The translations under genes were made by a program, and so were the position numbers. A model generated the notes under the pieces. It worked only from the letters and a program-made list of their open reading frames with translations, searched no databases and was not told where the DNA came from. Shown here piece after piece: positions 14,089 to 32,065 of a DNA stretch of 64,000 bases. Source of the stretch: Porodaedalea pini (lineage: Eukaryota; Basidiomycota; Agaricomycetes; Hymenochaetales; Hymenochaetaceae); NCBI GenBank assembly GCA_002794775.1, contig NBAY01000060.1, positions 124,001 through 188,000 of the forward strand. The letters run 5' to 3'. Numbering within the stretch: position 1 is the stretch's first letter; each line of letters starts with the position of its first letter.

Positions 14089-14445
14089 ATCTGTGCAAAC
14101 ACAGCACCGTGGAACGTTGTGAGAAATGATGTGGCGGTCGTTGTTCAAAGGCAGACGCGTTGCACTCGACGCGTTTTGGGTGCTTCTCTGCACGCTTACA
14201 TAATCACTCACTTTACAATCCAAGAATGGAGAATAAGACATAATTCTGAGTCTGACATCGATATTGCGAAGACTATCATAGTGCTATCTAAGAGAATCGA
14301 TGGAGACACAAAGAGAACGGTTGAGAGAGAGAGAGAGAAGCGTCAACTCTCGTGTTATACATGGTAAGGACCTAAAGCTTCACTGCAAAAACGCAGAATA
14401 TGGGTGAGTCAGGATGGAACGAAAGTATTGCTGAAATACTAACCT
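14089..14445. other. Upstream region of the palmitoyltransferase gene with a GA microsatellite
   Basis: This contains the presumed promoter of the - strand gene starting at 14088. A short GA run (GAGAGAGAGAGAGA) lies near 14323-14338. No gene is supported. Confidence 0.5.
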
Positions 14446-15710
14446 AGGAATGACTTGGATGCTGAAACAGATATGATGGATTTTATTTTGGCTTTGTTTT
14501 TCCAAGGGTTAGATGAAACTGTAGAGTCTTAAATTGAACATAGCAAGACGGTCGGCGAGTATAGCAAACAAAGGACAGTTTTACTCACCTCGCTTATACC
14601 GGACATGAGAGTCTAACGAGAACATCCGGGATACGTATAACGGCTAGTATGGCATAGAGGACGTCCTTGCACTTTCGCTTCATTCCTTCGGATACGTGCT
14701 GGCGTTTACGCCGACGTCTCCCAGAAGTCTTTGGAATCAAGAAAGTCTGATCCATTAAAGCACCTTTTTATACGAATACTGGACTCAAAATACGGGGCGC
14801 TGAATCCTGTGTTTCTTATCACGACCAGCCAGGGGGGCCGACCGTGTTAGTCGGGGGTGACAGAGGCCGGTTGACGCCTCTGGCCTGTCTAGCGAGGCAT
14901 GAGCCGTCGGAGTTTCCTGTCTTTGGACGTTGAGAGGACCTGCGGTGTCGAAATACGAGAGTGATTCACAAGCGAGTGGAATATGGATAGAATAGGACCA
15001 AGAACAGGTATTAGAGAACGCTATACATCAACCCGATCAAAGGATCGAAGGAGTTGGCGATGCTTCGCTTCACAGCCCCCCGCCCTTCAGTCAGTGCTTT
15101 GCTGCATTGCGTTCTCTGAGACTCAGGGGCGTTTGCTTACTAGTATGGCCAAGCCGCAAGTATAAACTTAGCGAGATATCAATATCCTCAAAGTATAAAC
15201 AACGACATGCCTTGCGATAAACAGATCATCCGGAGGAACAACGGGAAAGATATAGGGTACTCAACAAGGTTTATAAAGCTCCGTGTTTGAGTTAAAGAGC
15301 ATTCCCAGCGAGGCTTAGTCTCAAGAATTCAGACGTGGATTAATCGGTCTTTGTTTTGATAGAGATAGTCTGTCATCCGGAGCTCGTTATCCTCCAGGGA
15401 AGGAGGAGGGAGACCATACTGCCACCGAACTAAGAGAAATTCTCACATTACCTGTAGACCGACATTTGAGGAGAGACTAATAGCGCTGAGATCGGACTGG
15501 AGGTGAGGCCGCACAACATACATGTATCCTCCGTCAGATGCAACCATAGTCAATGCAGATCGGTTAACCGAAGTATCAGAAAACACTGCGCCTTTTCCCG
15601 TGAGCAAGTTCTGGACGCCATTACTATGATGCATAGGACGGCGCATTGATCGGACCGTAGGAGGAGTAGCCTGAAGCACAGATGATGCCCGGACGTTTAG
15701 AAACCGAGCA
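14446..15710. repeat. Diverged direct duplication, copy A (about 1.26 kb)
   Basis: This stretch aligns by eye along its whole length with 16434-17625 in the same orientation. Anchors include the block near 14820-14910 (GGCCGGTTGAC...TCTGGCCTGTC) matching 16848-16875, GGATCGAAG-AGTTGGCG near 15042 matching 16932, GATCTCAGCGC near 15488 matching 17407, and CTGATCGGACTG / TTGATCGGACCG near 15645 and 17563. Similarity is patchy with many substitutions and indels, so the duplication is old. It is not flanked by visible inverted repeats. Confidence 0.75.
14594..14755 (-). CDS. Small conserved reading frame in duplication copy A (53 residues, unknown)
   Basis: The frame starts MDQTFLIPKTSGRRRRKRQ and ends in a hydrophobic stretch (KCKDVLYAILAVIRIPDVL) with a TAA stop. 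The equivalent place in copy B encodes KCKDIVYAILAVIRIPDIL and stops at the same codon (TAG instead of TAA). Most codon differences between the copies in this block are synonymous or conservative, which suggests past selection on this - strand frame. It could be a stand-alone small protein with one membrane-like helix, or the last exon of a larger - strand gene whose earlier exon is the frame at 15443-15679. I do not recognise the family. Confidence 0.4.
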   Translation of the reverse strand: MDQTFLIPKTSGRRRRKRQHVSEGMKRKCKDVLYAILAVIRIPDVLVRLSCPV

Positions 15711-15835
15711 TCTTTTCCTTATTGCGAATTTTTTGACAGAACGAGGGAGACACGCTCGCCCCAATGAGACTGAGTTCAACTACTGCTAAGATAAGGCGTG
15801 GTGACGTAGGTGTCAGTCAGAGGTTGAGAGTAGTC

Positions 15836-15866
15836 TCGGACTCGGACTCGGACTCGGACTTGGACT
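15836..15866 (+). repeat. Hexanucleotide microsatellite (CTCGGA)n
   Basis: Four to five tandem copies of CTCGGA, the last one degraded to CTTGGA, inside non-coding DNA just after duplication copy A. Confidence 0.8.
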
Positions 15867-16225
15867 TAGAGCCTTTTATAGGTTTGTACGGTCTCGTGAC
15901 CTCTTAAACGTCTTGCCAAAACACGCGTACGCGTCCTAAATTCTGGCTCCGTTATTCACGAGCGACTCACAATCAAACTTCATATGACACACCTTTCTTC
16001 ACGTGTTGTACTTTGCTTTGGAACAAAATAAAAGGCCATGTGAAGCGCTGAGATCTACGTTGGGTCTTTCTTTTACATTGCAAGTTCTAGATTGCAAATG
16101 AATGAAGTAAGCAGCGAGAATGAAGCTGGGTCTACTAGTAGCCGCGTAATTCAACTTGGGTAGGAGACGTTACAAAGTGTCGCAACTAACGATTTATTAG
16201 GATAACTAGAACAGAGAAGATCGGT

Positions 16226-16240
16226 GGCGAAGGGGGGGGG
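16226..16240 (+). repeat. Poly-G tract
   Basis: A run of about 13 G bases in AT-balanced DNA, with no visible function; such tracts are also prone to sequencing length errors. Confidence 0.7.
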
Positions 16241-16433
16241 GGGATTGGAAAGCAGTGAGGATCGGAGAGTCGCAATTTGTAACCACTTCTTTGCAATGTG
16301 CCGACGCGAACATCCCGATGATATTTACATCACTGTCCAATTATTATTAAAGCGGGAGAGTTCCTAACGGCTCCACGGTAAGAATGAAGCACAAGTAAGT
16401 TATAGGAGCAAGGAAGACTCATTTTATATTCAC

Positions 16434-17625
16434 CTAGGCATGACTTTGATAGAAATCAGATCATAGGCCACTCGATATTTAAAGAAAATTTGGATGATCC
16501 TATAAGGTCCTGAAAATCGAACACTGATAAGACGAGTGCGGTAAACAATAAAGCGTTTGCTCACATCGTCTATCCTTGGCATGTAAGTCGAGTGAGGATA
16601 TCTGGGATACGTATGACAGCCAATATAGCATAGACGATGTCTTTGCACTTCGACTTCATCCTTTCGTCAATACACCGGGATGTGCGTCGATGCCTTGAGG
16701 TAGTCTTTGGACTCTAGAAATTTCTGCTCCATTGAAGTGCTTTTGTATTAATCCTAAATTTGAGGTGGGGAGAGAGGCACTAAAAGTCTCCGTTCCCCAT
16801 CACGACGACCCAGGAAGCCCGATCGTGTCCGTCGGGGTTGACAAAGGCCGGTTGACATCTCTAGCCTGTCCATCGAAGCGCAACTCGTCGGGAATTCCTA
16901 TATCGGTACGCTATGCATCATTCCAATCGAGGGATCGAAGAAGTTGGCGTTGATTTCCTTCCTTCACAGACCCCCGTCCTTTCAGATAGAAATAGTGAGT
17001 GATTGAAAGAATTAAGTACCAAAGATATCATGCTATGTGATCGGTTGATAGCGCGATCACTCCAGTTCCAAAATGAATCAAGCAACGCAGTGTTTGGCGA
17101 GACGTAAAGACAATTCTTTTGCGCAATTCGAAAACTACCGTGTGAGCTAGGAACTGAGAAAGGCTAAGGCCTGCGTTCAAGTTCCGGTGCTTCTCAAGCA
17201 ACCATCGAGACACAGCATAGTTTTTAGAGGAAGCACGCTTAGAACAGTCGGCCGTCTATTTCAAGAGATGGCCTATAGTTCGCAGCTGGTAGTACTCCAC
17301 AGAAAAAGGAGAAGGGAAGGGGTTAAAGGGAACGCCACACTGCCACCCGCCTTAGCGACATGCTCGCATCGCCTGTAAATCGCCTTGAGGGAGAGTATTA
17401 CTGCGCTGAGATCGGGCTCGCGGCATAGCTGTTGAACGTTTTCGCGCATTTCTCGTCGATGTTAATACAGGCCGATTCACCAAAAGCGTCAGGAAGTGAA
17501 ACTCCGATATATTATTGCTGTAGTGTAAGGTTGGAGCCCCTGTCTGGAATAGGGCGCAGCGCACTGATCGGACTGCAGAAGGAGCAGGCAGAGATGATGG
17601 ACGCACGATTAGAAATCAAGTGCTT
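16434..17625. repeat. Diverged direct duplication, copy B (about 1.19 kb)
   Basis: Partner of 14446-15710. The - strand small frame is broken here: the Met matching MDQ at 16732 and the conserved KCKD block ending at 16570 are in different frames, so at least one indel separates them. The second conserved block (PDLSAVILSL in the matching frame, against SDLSAISLSS in copy A) is also interrupted. This copy therefore looks like the more decayed one. Confidence 0.75.
16570..16659 (-). pseudogene. Remnant of the small reading frame in duplication copy B
   Basis: Encodes MKSKCKDIVYAILAVIRIPD and ends ...LTRLTCQG followed by TAG, matching the C-terminal half of the copy A frame. Its N-terminal half at about 16690-16732 (MEQKFLESK) is in another frame. 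No transcript signal can be judged. Confidence 0.4.
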
Positions 17626-18517
17626 GAAATTTGCTACTTCATGCATAACTTTGGGCACATCAGCAGCAGCGGTGAAAATGATACTCTGTAGAAAGCTACT
17701 CTTTCAATGGCGGTGGGCGAAGTGCCTTCACCTTGAATGCTACGAAGTATTCTCCGAAGAAGCGTGAACCTGAAACGACTTTCAGCATGCGCGGTAGACG
17801 AGCTCCAGATAGCAAAATTTTGACGCAGTATGCAATCGCTTCAAGTTTAGAGAGAAAGTCATGGTCTGGGCTGTGGGAAGGCGATGCGTGTTCTGAATGT
17901 GATGGGTGGTCGATTTGAAGAAAAGTCGCGGACTCTGCATATAACTGAAATATATGACATCATCATCGGAGCTCGAATAGTTACTCTGCCGATACACGGC
18001 GAAAGCCTGCAATTCTCAACCATACATTTGACATTAATATTCTCCAGCGCCACCCATCCCTCTGTTATGCATGCTACTGCCATAGGTTTCCCATCTTTGC
18101 GAGAGCGTTTCAAGTGAAGAAATTAACGTCGGCGTTTTCTGCGCTCGGTGGCTGTATCTTGCCCGACAAATCGCCCAACACGTGGTGTGGGCTTCGGCTC
18201 TAGAGCGCAAGGAGCCCGAGAAACCGACCCTTTATTTCTCCATGTGGACCGACCCACCGACCGCGCCATTCAATCTGGTAAACTTAGGTTATCTATGTTT
18301 ATCGACCGCACGAACCACCGATGAAAAAAAAGCATAAAATGACGACTCTATCTCTGCTGAATAACACTAGCATTATCAGCCGAGCTCATGGTCACCGTGC
18401 CGAACGTATAAAATTCGCACCGCACCGAGGTAAGCATTCCTCAGCTCGGGCCCCGCTCCGTTCGCGTCATTCATCGCCCAGTCCTACACTCTCCAGCTGC
18501 CGATCGCGCCCAACTCG
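17626..18517. other. Intergenic region upstream of the ABC transporter
   Basis: About 890 bases with no credible gene; short frames on both strands overlap without motif. It includes the promoter of the ABCC gene. Confidence 0.5.
18407..18413 (+). promoter_or_regulatory. Candidate TATA box of the ABCC transporter gene
   Basis: TATAAAA about 105 bases upstream of the ATG at 18518, the same spacing as at the sugar transporter gene. Confidence 0.5.
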
Positions 18518-24854
<6,337 letters not shown>

Positions 24855-25185
24855 TGATTATGCGCAATAAATTTGGTTTGGGTTCGAAATTTGTACTTTT
24901 TCCTAGAGACAAGTTATAGACGTATTACATTGATGATCACTCGCGGGGTTCCATCATGCAGTGTGAAAGCCGTCATGCTTCCAAAATATATCAAGAATGG
25001 AGAAGCAGTACTTCGTTCGTGGCACTTTCGAGAAGGCCTGGACACATGAGCTATTGAGTACAGCTTCGGCGACTGGTCGGGCAATTGAGAACGCAGGATC
25101 TTCTATATTCTTCTCCGCCTCAAGTCCTCATATGCAAATTGTACATAAATCGTTGAGAGGGCGTCTCTCCTCAACCCCGAGCGTC

Positions 25186-27352
25186 ATGTTGAAGTTGACA
25201 GTTTATATGGTTCTGCTCACCTATCTAGCGCTGGGCGCCGCTGCTGAAGACAAAACTCTTCTCGTCAACACGACCTCGGGTCCAGTGGTTGGCTTTCTTG
25301 ACAAGACAACGACATCCGTACCCTTGCAGAAGTGGTATGGCGTGCGTTATGCGCAGGACACCTCTGGAGTGAACCGCTGGCGTCCGCCGAAACCATCCGT
25401 CGACACCAGCGGTCAGATCTTCAATGCCTCAGAATTTGGGCCTGCGTGTCTCCAAGGTCGAGCGAACGGCGGAAACGGAACGAGTGTTCAGAGCGAGGAC
25501 TGTCTGAGGATCAACGTGATCGCTCCCGTGAACGCGACGAACCTCCCTGTCTATATTTACTCATAGTACGCATCCATTTCTTGTCACATCAGTAGTTTCG
25601 TTGATCCTCAATGCTTCTGAAGCGGCGGAGGCTTCGACAGCGGCGCATCATCGGACCCGAAGATTGACGGTTCGTTCCTTGCTGCGAAGGGGATCGTGTT
25701 CGCGAGCTATAACTATCGGCTGTCGCTCTGGGCATGGCCACACGCGAAAGAGATTGCAGATGCGGGCGACACGCAGAATTTCGGACTTTTAGACACTAGG
25801 GCCGCAATCGAGTGGATCAGGGACAACGCCAAAGCGTTCGGAGGTGACCCGACGAAAATTGTGCTAGGAGGTGAGTGAGAATATGCATTCGCGTGTTGGA
25901 TGACAATTCAGCTCAGGGCTGCGTCCACAGGCGAGTCTGTTGGTGCAGGTCAGCACCGTAATTATACTTTGAAACATGGGCTATTGAAGTGCAATAGAAA
26001 TGACTAACTTTTACATGTCGGCCTGGCCAAACGACCCGGTCATCCGAGGGGCTGTTATGCAAAGTTCAGACAGTGGGTATACTCAAGCTGGAACATCCTT
26101 CGACAAGATCAAAGTTGATACATGTGTGTAGCTTCGCAGCCGCAATGGGAGCTCGGCAACCAGCTCGAAGCGATCTCGAAGAACCTATCCTGTCCGACGA
26201 CCGCGGGCCAGCTTGACTGCTTGCGGACGAAAAGCGGAGTTGCTCTCCAGGATATCCTGTTGTCGTCAGGAAATCAGTTTCAGCCAGTGATCGACAATAT
26301 AACGGTCTTCAAAGACTATGTGAAGCAGACAAAAGAGGGCCGGACGGCGAAGATACCGTTGCTAGTAGGAACTAACAAGGTGAGCCAGATTATTCGTAAA
26401 CCACCAAGCTGGACTAAACTGCAAACACACTATCGGCTGACAGGATGAAGGAACACTGATTGTCAACAGCGAACCAACAGCATTCACAGATGAAAGAGCA
26501 TACCTGTCAGACCTATTCTTTCACAACATCTACCGCCCCAAATAACGTTGTATTTGCAGCATAAGCAACAATCTAAACTTCCCCTTCGCTAACTCCACGA
26601 AACTTTTGGAGATGTATCCTAGTCCGTCAGAGACATATCCATCAGTATATAATGCTACATCAGCAATGTGGAGAGACGCGCACATGCTATGCCTTGCGCA
26701 TAACCTCGGAAAATGGAGAACGGAAGCACTTGGGCAGCAAGTCTGGAGATATCGTTTCGACTTGGTTGCGAATAATCTGAACTCGCTAGGAGCTTCGATC
26801 GGGACCTTCCATGGTAAGCAGCGACTCGCTAAATCGTCAGAATGAACTGAATGAGGTTTCGCTAGGTGAAGACATTCAGTTTGTCATGGGGTAAGAATCT
26901 GTTCTATAACATAGAACATTACTGACTTTAATGTCGTATAGGACTACGGACACGATAGTCCTCGACCCTCCCTTTATTCCTGTGACTCCATTTGAGCAGA
27001 AAGTATCTGATTACATGGTCGAGGCTTGGACGAATTTCGTGAAAGGTAAAATTATGACCTCAGCAAAGACAGCTATCTGCTAACCGTATTCCCTCAGACC
27101 CAACACTAGGTCCGCGAATTCCTGGCTGGCCGACATACAACCCGAATAACAGAACGACACTCGCGATCCTAGGTATATCTTATTCAGGAGCTGTACCAGG
27201 TGATCACTTCGTGTCAGACGAGCCTTGCGAATATTGGAATACAATCCTACCAATATATCCGCAGGTGAGTGGTTTGATATTCGAACAGAGGAAAAATGTA
27301 ACTAACGATAAATGAGTAGACTTTTCCAGCCTGTGGCAACTGGACATGTTGA
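25186..27352 (+). CDS. Secreted type-B carboxylesterase / lipase
   Basis: Alpha/beta-hydrolase expected to cleave carboxylic esters outside the cell. The ATG at 25186 was chosen because it directly opens a signal peptide (MLKLTVYMVLLTYLALGAAA); an in-frame Met at 24997 would place this hydrophobic segment internally. Family marks in order: VNTTSGPVVGF, WYGVRYAQDTSGVNRW, QSEDCLRINV, oxyanion-hole YGGGF across an intron, FASYNYRLSLW, NFGLLDTRAAIEWI, nucleophile GGESVGA (normally GESAGA) assembled from three exons, acid residue in GTNKDEGT, and catalytic His in TFHGEDIQFVMG. It ends TFPACGNWTC with TGA at 27350-27352. Several N-glycosylation sequons fit secretion. Substrate (lipid, feruloyl or sterol ester) is not determinable. 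Confidence 0.92.
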
Positions 27353-28002
27353 GTAGCGTTTGGCTCATGATAGTAGTGAAGTAAAGTAGGCTCGAAGTAA
27401 CAGTGCGTGTTGTGGCCTGAACTGAGAAGCTTACGTGAGAAAAAGTCGACAGTGAAATCGCCTTGATCATCGACCAGCAACGACTACATTTGTATTCCTC
27501 AGCCTCTTGACTCGGAATTGGAACCTCAGTCCCTTGCATTGGAGATGCTGCTGTCTTTCTCTCTCGAGTCTCAACCGGAGGAATTTTCGTTGACTCGTCC
27601 ATTACACGGAGTTTCAAAGAAATTAATGAGAAGCGAGCTTGAATCTCGAAGATGCCATCGAAGACATGCAGATTACTGCAAGCTGGTAAGAGATTGCTGA
27701 GATTATTCTGTATCATTGCTTGGCGGCGAGGACACTAACTGGGTGGACCGCAGGCTGCCCTTGGACGTGACGCGGTCCAGGACGCGTTAGCGACGCGCTG
27801 GTTGTTGTGGTTGAGGACGCGTGTTACGGTGGTTGTAGTGTGACATACGCGTGACACATGTTCAGGCTCCGATTACACGCTCGTCTCCTGCCCCGACGGC
27901 AGCACCGTGCGCCCATTGTTCTCTACAGCGATCAGCAAGTTCAACGCCGGTAGCACGCTGGACGCGCTTTTGACGCGCTTTTACTTTGACGTACCGCATC
28001 TT
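27353..28002. other. Intergenic region upstream of the DSN1 gene
   Basis: No supported gene. A 170-residue - strand frame at 27204-27716 overlaps the end of the esterase and shows no motif. The last 230 bases are rich in ACGCG motifs (see the separate entry). Confidence 0.5.
27782..27852 (+). promoter_or_regulatory. Cluster of three ACGCGT (MluI cell-cycle box) sites upstream of DSN1
   Basis: Exact ACGCGT hexamers occur at 27782-27787, 27817-27822 and 27847-27852, with several further ACGCG cores around them. ACGCGT is the binding site of the fungal G1/S factor MBF. The next gene, 150 bases on, is a kinetochore component, so cell-cycle control is a plausible inference. Confidence 0.45.
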
Positions 28003-30307
28003 ATGCGATTTCTTCAAACGTCGAGCGGCGGCCTCGAACAACCAATGCTTCCTACCCAGCCGCCTACAACCAGTGCTACCTCCGCATCTAAACGAAAGAC
28101 TGTAGACGATGCAGGTTTGCTTGGAAATGTGTCGAAGAAACCCAGAAATGATGTATGTATCAAAGTGTTCTTTTACCTTTACTCAGAAGACTGACAGAAA
28201 GGTTGTGCAGTCAGAAAACATACCCAACCTAAATTTGAAACGCAAGCGTACGTCTGGGGCGAAGTATTTTCTGTCGCACATCGTTCTGACTCACAACGTA
28301 GGTGAAGAAAAGATAGGTGGCCTCGTCATCACAAGAGGACCTCCGGCGCGTCCACAATCGTCTCAGGATACCTATCGAGAACCTCAGCGACCGCCATCAC
28401 GAGCCACTCATTCAGAAACAGAGGCACCATCTGCACCCGGTCCCTCAACATCGAAACCCCGGTCTAAATCGTCATCGGTCACGTCAGCCGCTGGTCCCGC
28501 CTTCGCTCGCATACGAAAGAAAGGAAAGGAGCGGGATGTTCCTGCTGAGGGTGTCGGAGAGCATGAGGTTGAGGAGGATGTGCGACAGATGAACACAGAG
28601 GCAGACGACTTACGCGACCGCTCACGAGCAAGCATGGCCAGCATGACGCCTGCTGCAATGAACGTTGAACTCGAGTTTCCTCCGCCAAAGTCGTCTACAG
28701 CTAACGCTGGGAAGTCGCGCGTCCGTCAGTTGAAAGAGCAGTCCGGCGCTGCGCCAGCGGCTAGCAGTAGCAGTGGCCCAGCTACACCATCGCGGACTGG
28801 GCGTGACGGTGTAATGCCTATCGTACAACAGGAGACACCGCAGATTGCGAAAAACAAGCTTTTGCGCGGAGAATCGAGGGTGCTTCCCGAACCAAGTTCT
28901 GGGCGACCGAGAGGCAATGTTGGAGTTGGTGGACCGCCGAATGGCGGAGCGCCTGGGTTGTCAAGGCGGAGAAGCTCGATGAGCATGCGTGGGAAACGCG
29001 TTAGTTCGACCTTTGAATCGACTGGCATCATCAGTGCGTTCACTCTCATATATGGTCCCCCCAGTCCTGATCTGTTCGACAGCCTGGCCACATACCTCCA
29101 TTTCAGATACATCTTTATACAAACACATCGATCCTGAACTCCCTGAATCTCAACGCATTCGTCAGCTCCTAATATGGGTAGCCTCCCGCGCAAAGGATCC
29201 GTCATCGTCTTCATCACGCGGCCGTGGCCGAAAATCTATCGCAAATCAACTACCTCATGATTCCAGCTTACCGCCACTTCCTCCAGGTGGCGCAGAGCTC
29301 CTTCAAGATATCGAGGATGATATTATACGGCAGTTGGCAGAGAAAAAGATCGACACGAGCGCATACTCTGCGCCTGCGGAAGTGAACGGCTCGTGGAACT
29401 TGAAGGAGAATGAGCAGAATGTACGGAACAAGGCACGGGAGAAACTCTTTACGGAACAAATCGAGGAGTATGTCGAATCTTTTTCGATTCTACACGTTAT
29501 TGACTATTTATGTAAGACGTAAGAAGGAAGATATGGCATGGGCAGAGGTCGCGCAATTTTACAATGCGCACCAGACAAACGTCCTGTCAGCCATCAACCA
29601 AAGGAATCGCTCTTCTGCAAAAGCTAAGGGAAAGCAGAGAGCAACCTCGCAGGAGCCTGAAAGTTTAGAACCTTGGGAGAATGAGTTACCGGAGGTCTTC
29701 AGAGGGTCGAAGGGCTTTGATGTTGCAAAGCACCTACTGGAAGTTGGTGTGGAGGGTGTCGGGAAAGGCGATCCTCGTCGAGACAGTCTGCAGTACAAGG
29801 TAAAGCTAATCTTTCAGCCCGTCGTATGAAGTGTTACTGATATCTGGTCATCAGGAGGACCGGCTACATGCCACTGTGTCAGTTGCTCGTCAGCTGACTC
29901 ACATAACGGCTTTCGACCTCGACCACCGCTTCTCTCTGCTTTCCATATCCCTCGCACAACGCACCTTACCACCAGCCGCCGGAGCCTCTCTAAGCAGCCA
30001 ACAAACGCTCTCGAACTTTGTGCCTGCGACTACGCTACCCGTCTCTCGACACGTAGGCCCGGATGCACAGGACCTTCTACGTGCGCTCACGCGGACGGAC
30101 GCAGCGCGACCGCGAAGCCAGCTCGGCGATGCAGCTCGACGGGCAGCGAAGGATGTGCAGCGCGCGCGCGAGTCGCAGGCTCATCAATCCGCCGAGGGGG
30201 GGCTGCTCGTACCCGAGCGGAAGCTTACAGATGTGCCACCGCCGACGCCGCGCAAGCCTCCAGGTACGCCGAAACGCTCGACTACGCCTGGGGCATCGCG
30301 GCGGTAA
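28003..30307 (+). CDS. Kinetochore protein Dsn1/Mis13 (MIND/Mis12 complex)
   Basis: Subunit of the Mis12 complex that links centromeric chromatin to the microtubule-binding Ndc80 complex. The N-terminal half is long, disordered and rich in Ser, Pro and Arg, with basic NLS-like stretches (KRKTVDD; IRKKGKERD). Then comes RRRSSMSMRGKRVSSTFEST, the usual basic patch, joined over an intron to the family core PHTSISDTSLYKHID and PESQRIRQLLIW. A predicted helical C-terminal half follows (DIEDDIIRQLAEKKIDTS, RNKAREKLF, KKEDMAWAEVAQFYNAHQ). The tail is proline-rich (PPPTPRKPPGTPKRST) and ends with TAA at 30305-30307. Introns near 28140, 28250, 29030, 29470 and 29800 restore continuous frames. The ATG at 28003 is the first Met in a frame that is open further upstream, so the start is the least certain part. 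Confidence 0.85.
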
Positions 30308-32065
30308 GCCCGTCTGTTTGTTGTCTTTTCTACTTTGTGCGTGCTCTGTATAGCGTCTCTTTGGTGGGATCTTCCTTATGTGGAATATCTTTTTCATCTG
30401 GTTTCTCTCCGAGCATCCGTTTCATTGTCCATCCTCGCTTTGCTGTCCCCCTCGAGTCTTCGTTCCCTGTAGCGTTTCTACATTCCTCGTTCTCTTCCCG
30501 TATATCTATGGATTTGTAGCATCTATTGTTGAGTTATTATATCAGTTTCGAACGATTTAACGACTTGACGACGCCATTGCTGGACCGTGCAAAGCAAACC
30601 AAAGGGAATCAGTTTGAGAGAATATAGTCGACATTCTCATGCCAGTGGGAGCATTTCCACCGAGTCCTTCTGGCTCTGCCTCTGTCGCTCCCACTTTACC
30701 ATTTTTAAGCACTCATCTCTGTTGGCCATCGAGACTGACGCCCTCACTGGAGTTGAGATCTGAGGGCCCTCGGCCCTCTGTCGGGTTGACAAGCGAGGCT
30801 TGAGTGAATAACGGGTTGAAAGGGTGCGATCCAGAAGCATAGCTCAACAACTGTCCAGAAGAAGTCGGGCGTGGTTCAGTACTTCTGTTTCTGATACTAT
30901 GTTCTCCCAGACGCGCCATCTATATGGAGATGCATAAGCTCTTTGCCTACGCTACTTCGAAAGAATATTAATTCCCGCTCAGATCACTCTTGGAAGTAGA
31001 TAATAATCGCACACACTGAATTAATTTCTGACTTACTTCGGATCCGAACGCCTCGGAAACGGGAAAGCCAAATGCACATTCGAGATGTCCAGTAGTTAGC
31101 TGCGCTACTGCCTTAACTTGAGAAGAGCTGAGAGCTCGAGGGAGAGTTTGATAAAGTTTCCGGGTTTGTGCTGCGTTTTGTCTTTTTTTTGCGCGTTTTC
31201 TCTTCATGTCACCACTCTTGCTAGACGAAATAGGGTGCTAAGACTCGATGAGACACAAGTGCTCACCTGGAATGGCAAGGCACAGATTCGCAGTCAACTC
31301 AATCAAGACTTTCAGACTTATCTGCCAGCCAGCTTGAGAGCTGCGGCAGACCCTGCAATCTCATACCGCAACGAGCCTTTATTGTCGTGGTAAGTAGGGT
31401 CGGGTGCTGATTTGACGCCATCTGTCACGAACATTTTTTCAGCTCAGGTTCGTGAGATCAACGTGATTGCTTGTTTTCAGTTTTGCCGCGAGCACTCGAG
31501 TGAGGATGATGCTCGCCTGTCCATTGGTATGCTAACTCGCCGCATCTGCGATCGATGGTCAAGTTTACTACGTTGTCTTTTGGGACGACAAACGACAATG
31601 ATGAACGCAGAACAACCCTGATACGCGCCATCGAGATCCTAGAATAGATCTTCGATAGAGAAAATCCGAGGTCGCAGAAGGCCATTTGTGTAAATAACTG
31701 TCGGAGGATAGCCACGCGGATGATCAACATCAAATGCGTTCTGTTGTCAAGGTCGGCCGGATGGCGGCCCACCTCGACAAATTGCTTTTTCTTTCCATCC
31801 AGTCAGGACGTCGACGCGTCAGTCTGCAGACTGCAACTGTCCGATTTACGATCTCGTAGCATCCAAGGCTCTGTCGCCTCTTGAGGTTTCTACTGTCAAA
31901 ATCACCCCCGTATACGGCCGAGTTCGAATGCTAGAGATAGACTGGGCTCTACGCTCTTGACGACTATCAAGGCTCTGGCCGTACAAACAATCCAGCCATC
32001 CCTTCTTTTTTCAACACATTCTTTCCCCTTACATTCTTTCTCCTATCTTATTTTCACCGAACGGC
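30308..32065. other. 1.75-kb region without a supported gene
   Basis: Frames at 30637-30840 (-), 30968-31207 (-) and 31118-31393 (+) overlap each other and show no motif or clear splice pattern. The last 60 bases before 32066 are strongly CT-rich, as is usual in fungal promoters near the transcription start. I see nothing else. Confidence 0.5.

Noticed and set aside
14594..14755. Basidiomycete mating pheromone precursor
   Set aside because: Size is right, but the end is SCPV with Cys at -3, not a CaaX box, and no receptor gene is nearby.
27204..27716. 170-residue - strand frame overlapping the end of the carboxylesterase
   Set aside because: It overlaps confident coding sequence on the other strand, shows no motif and has no splice support.
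28317..28592. Alternative + frame inside the DSN1 gene
   Set aside because: It overlaps the longer frame that joins in phase to the conserved Dsn1 core; composition (Arg/His-rich) is that of a shifted frame.
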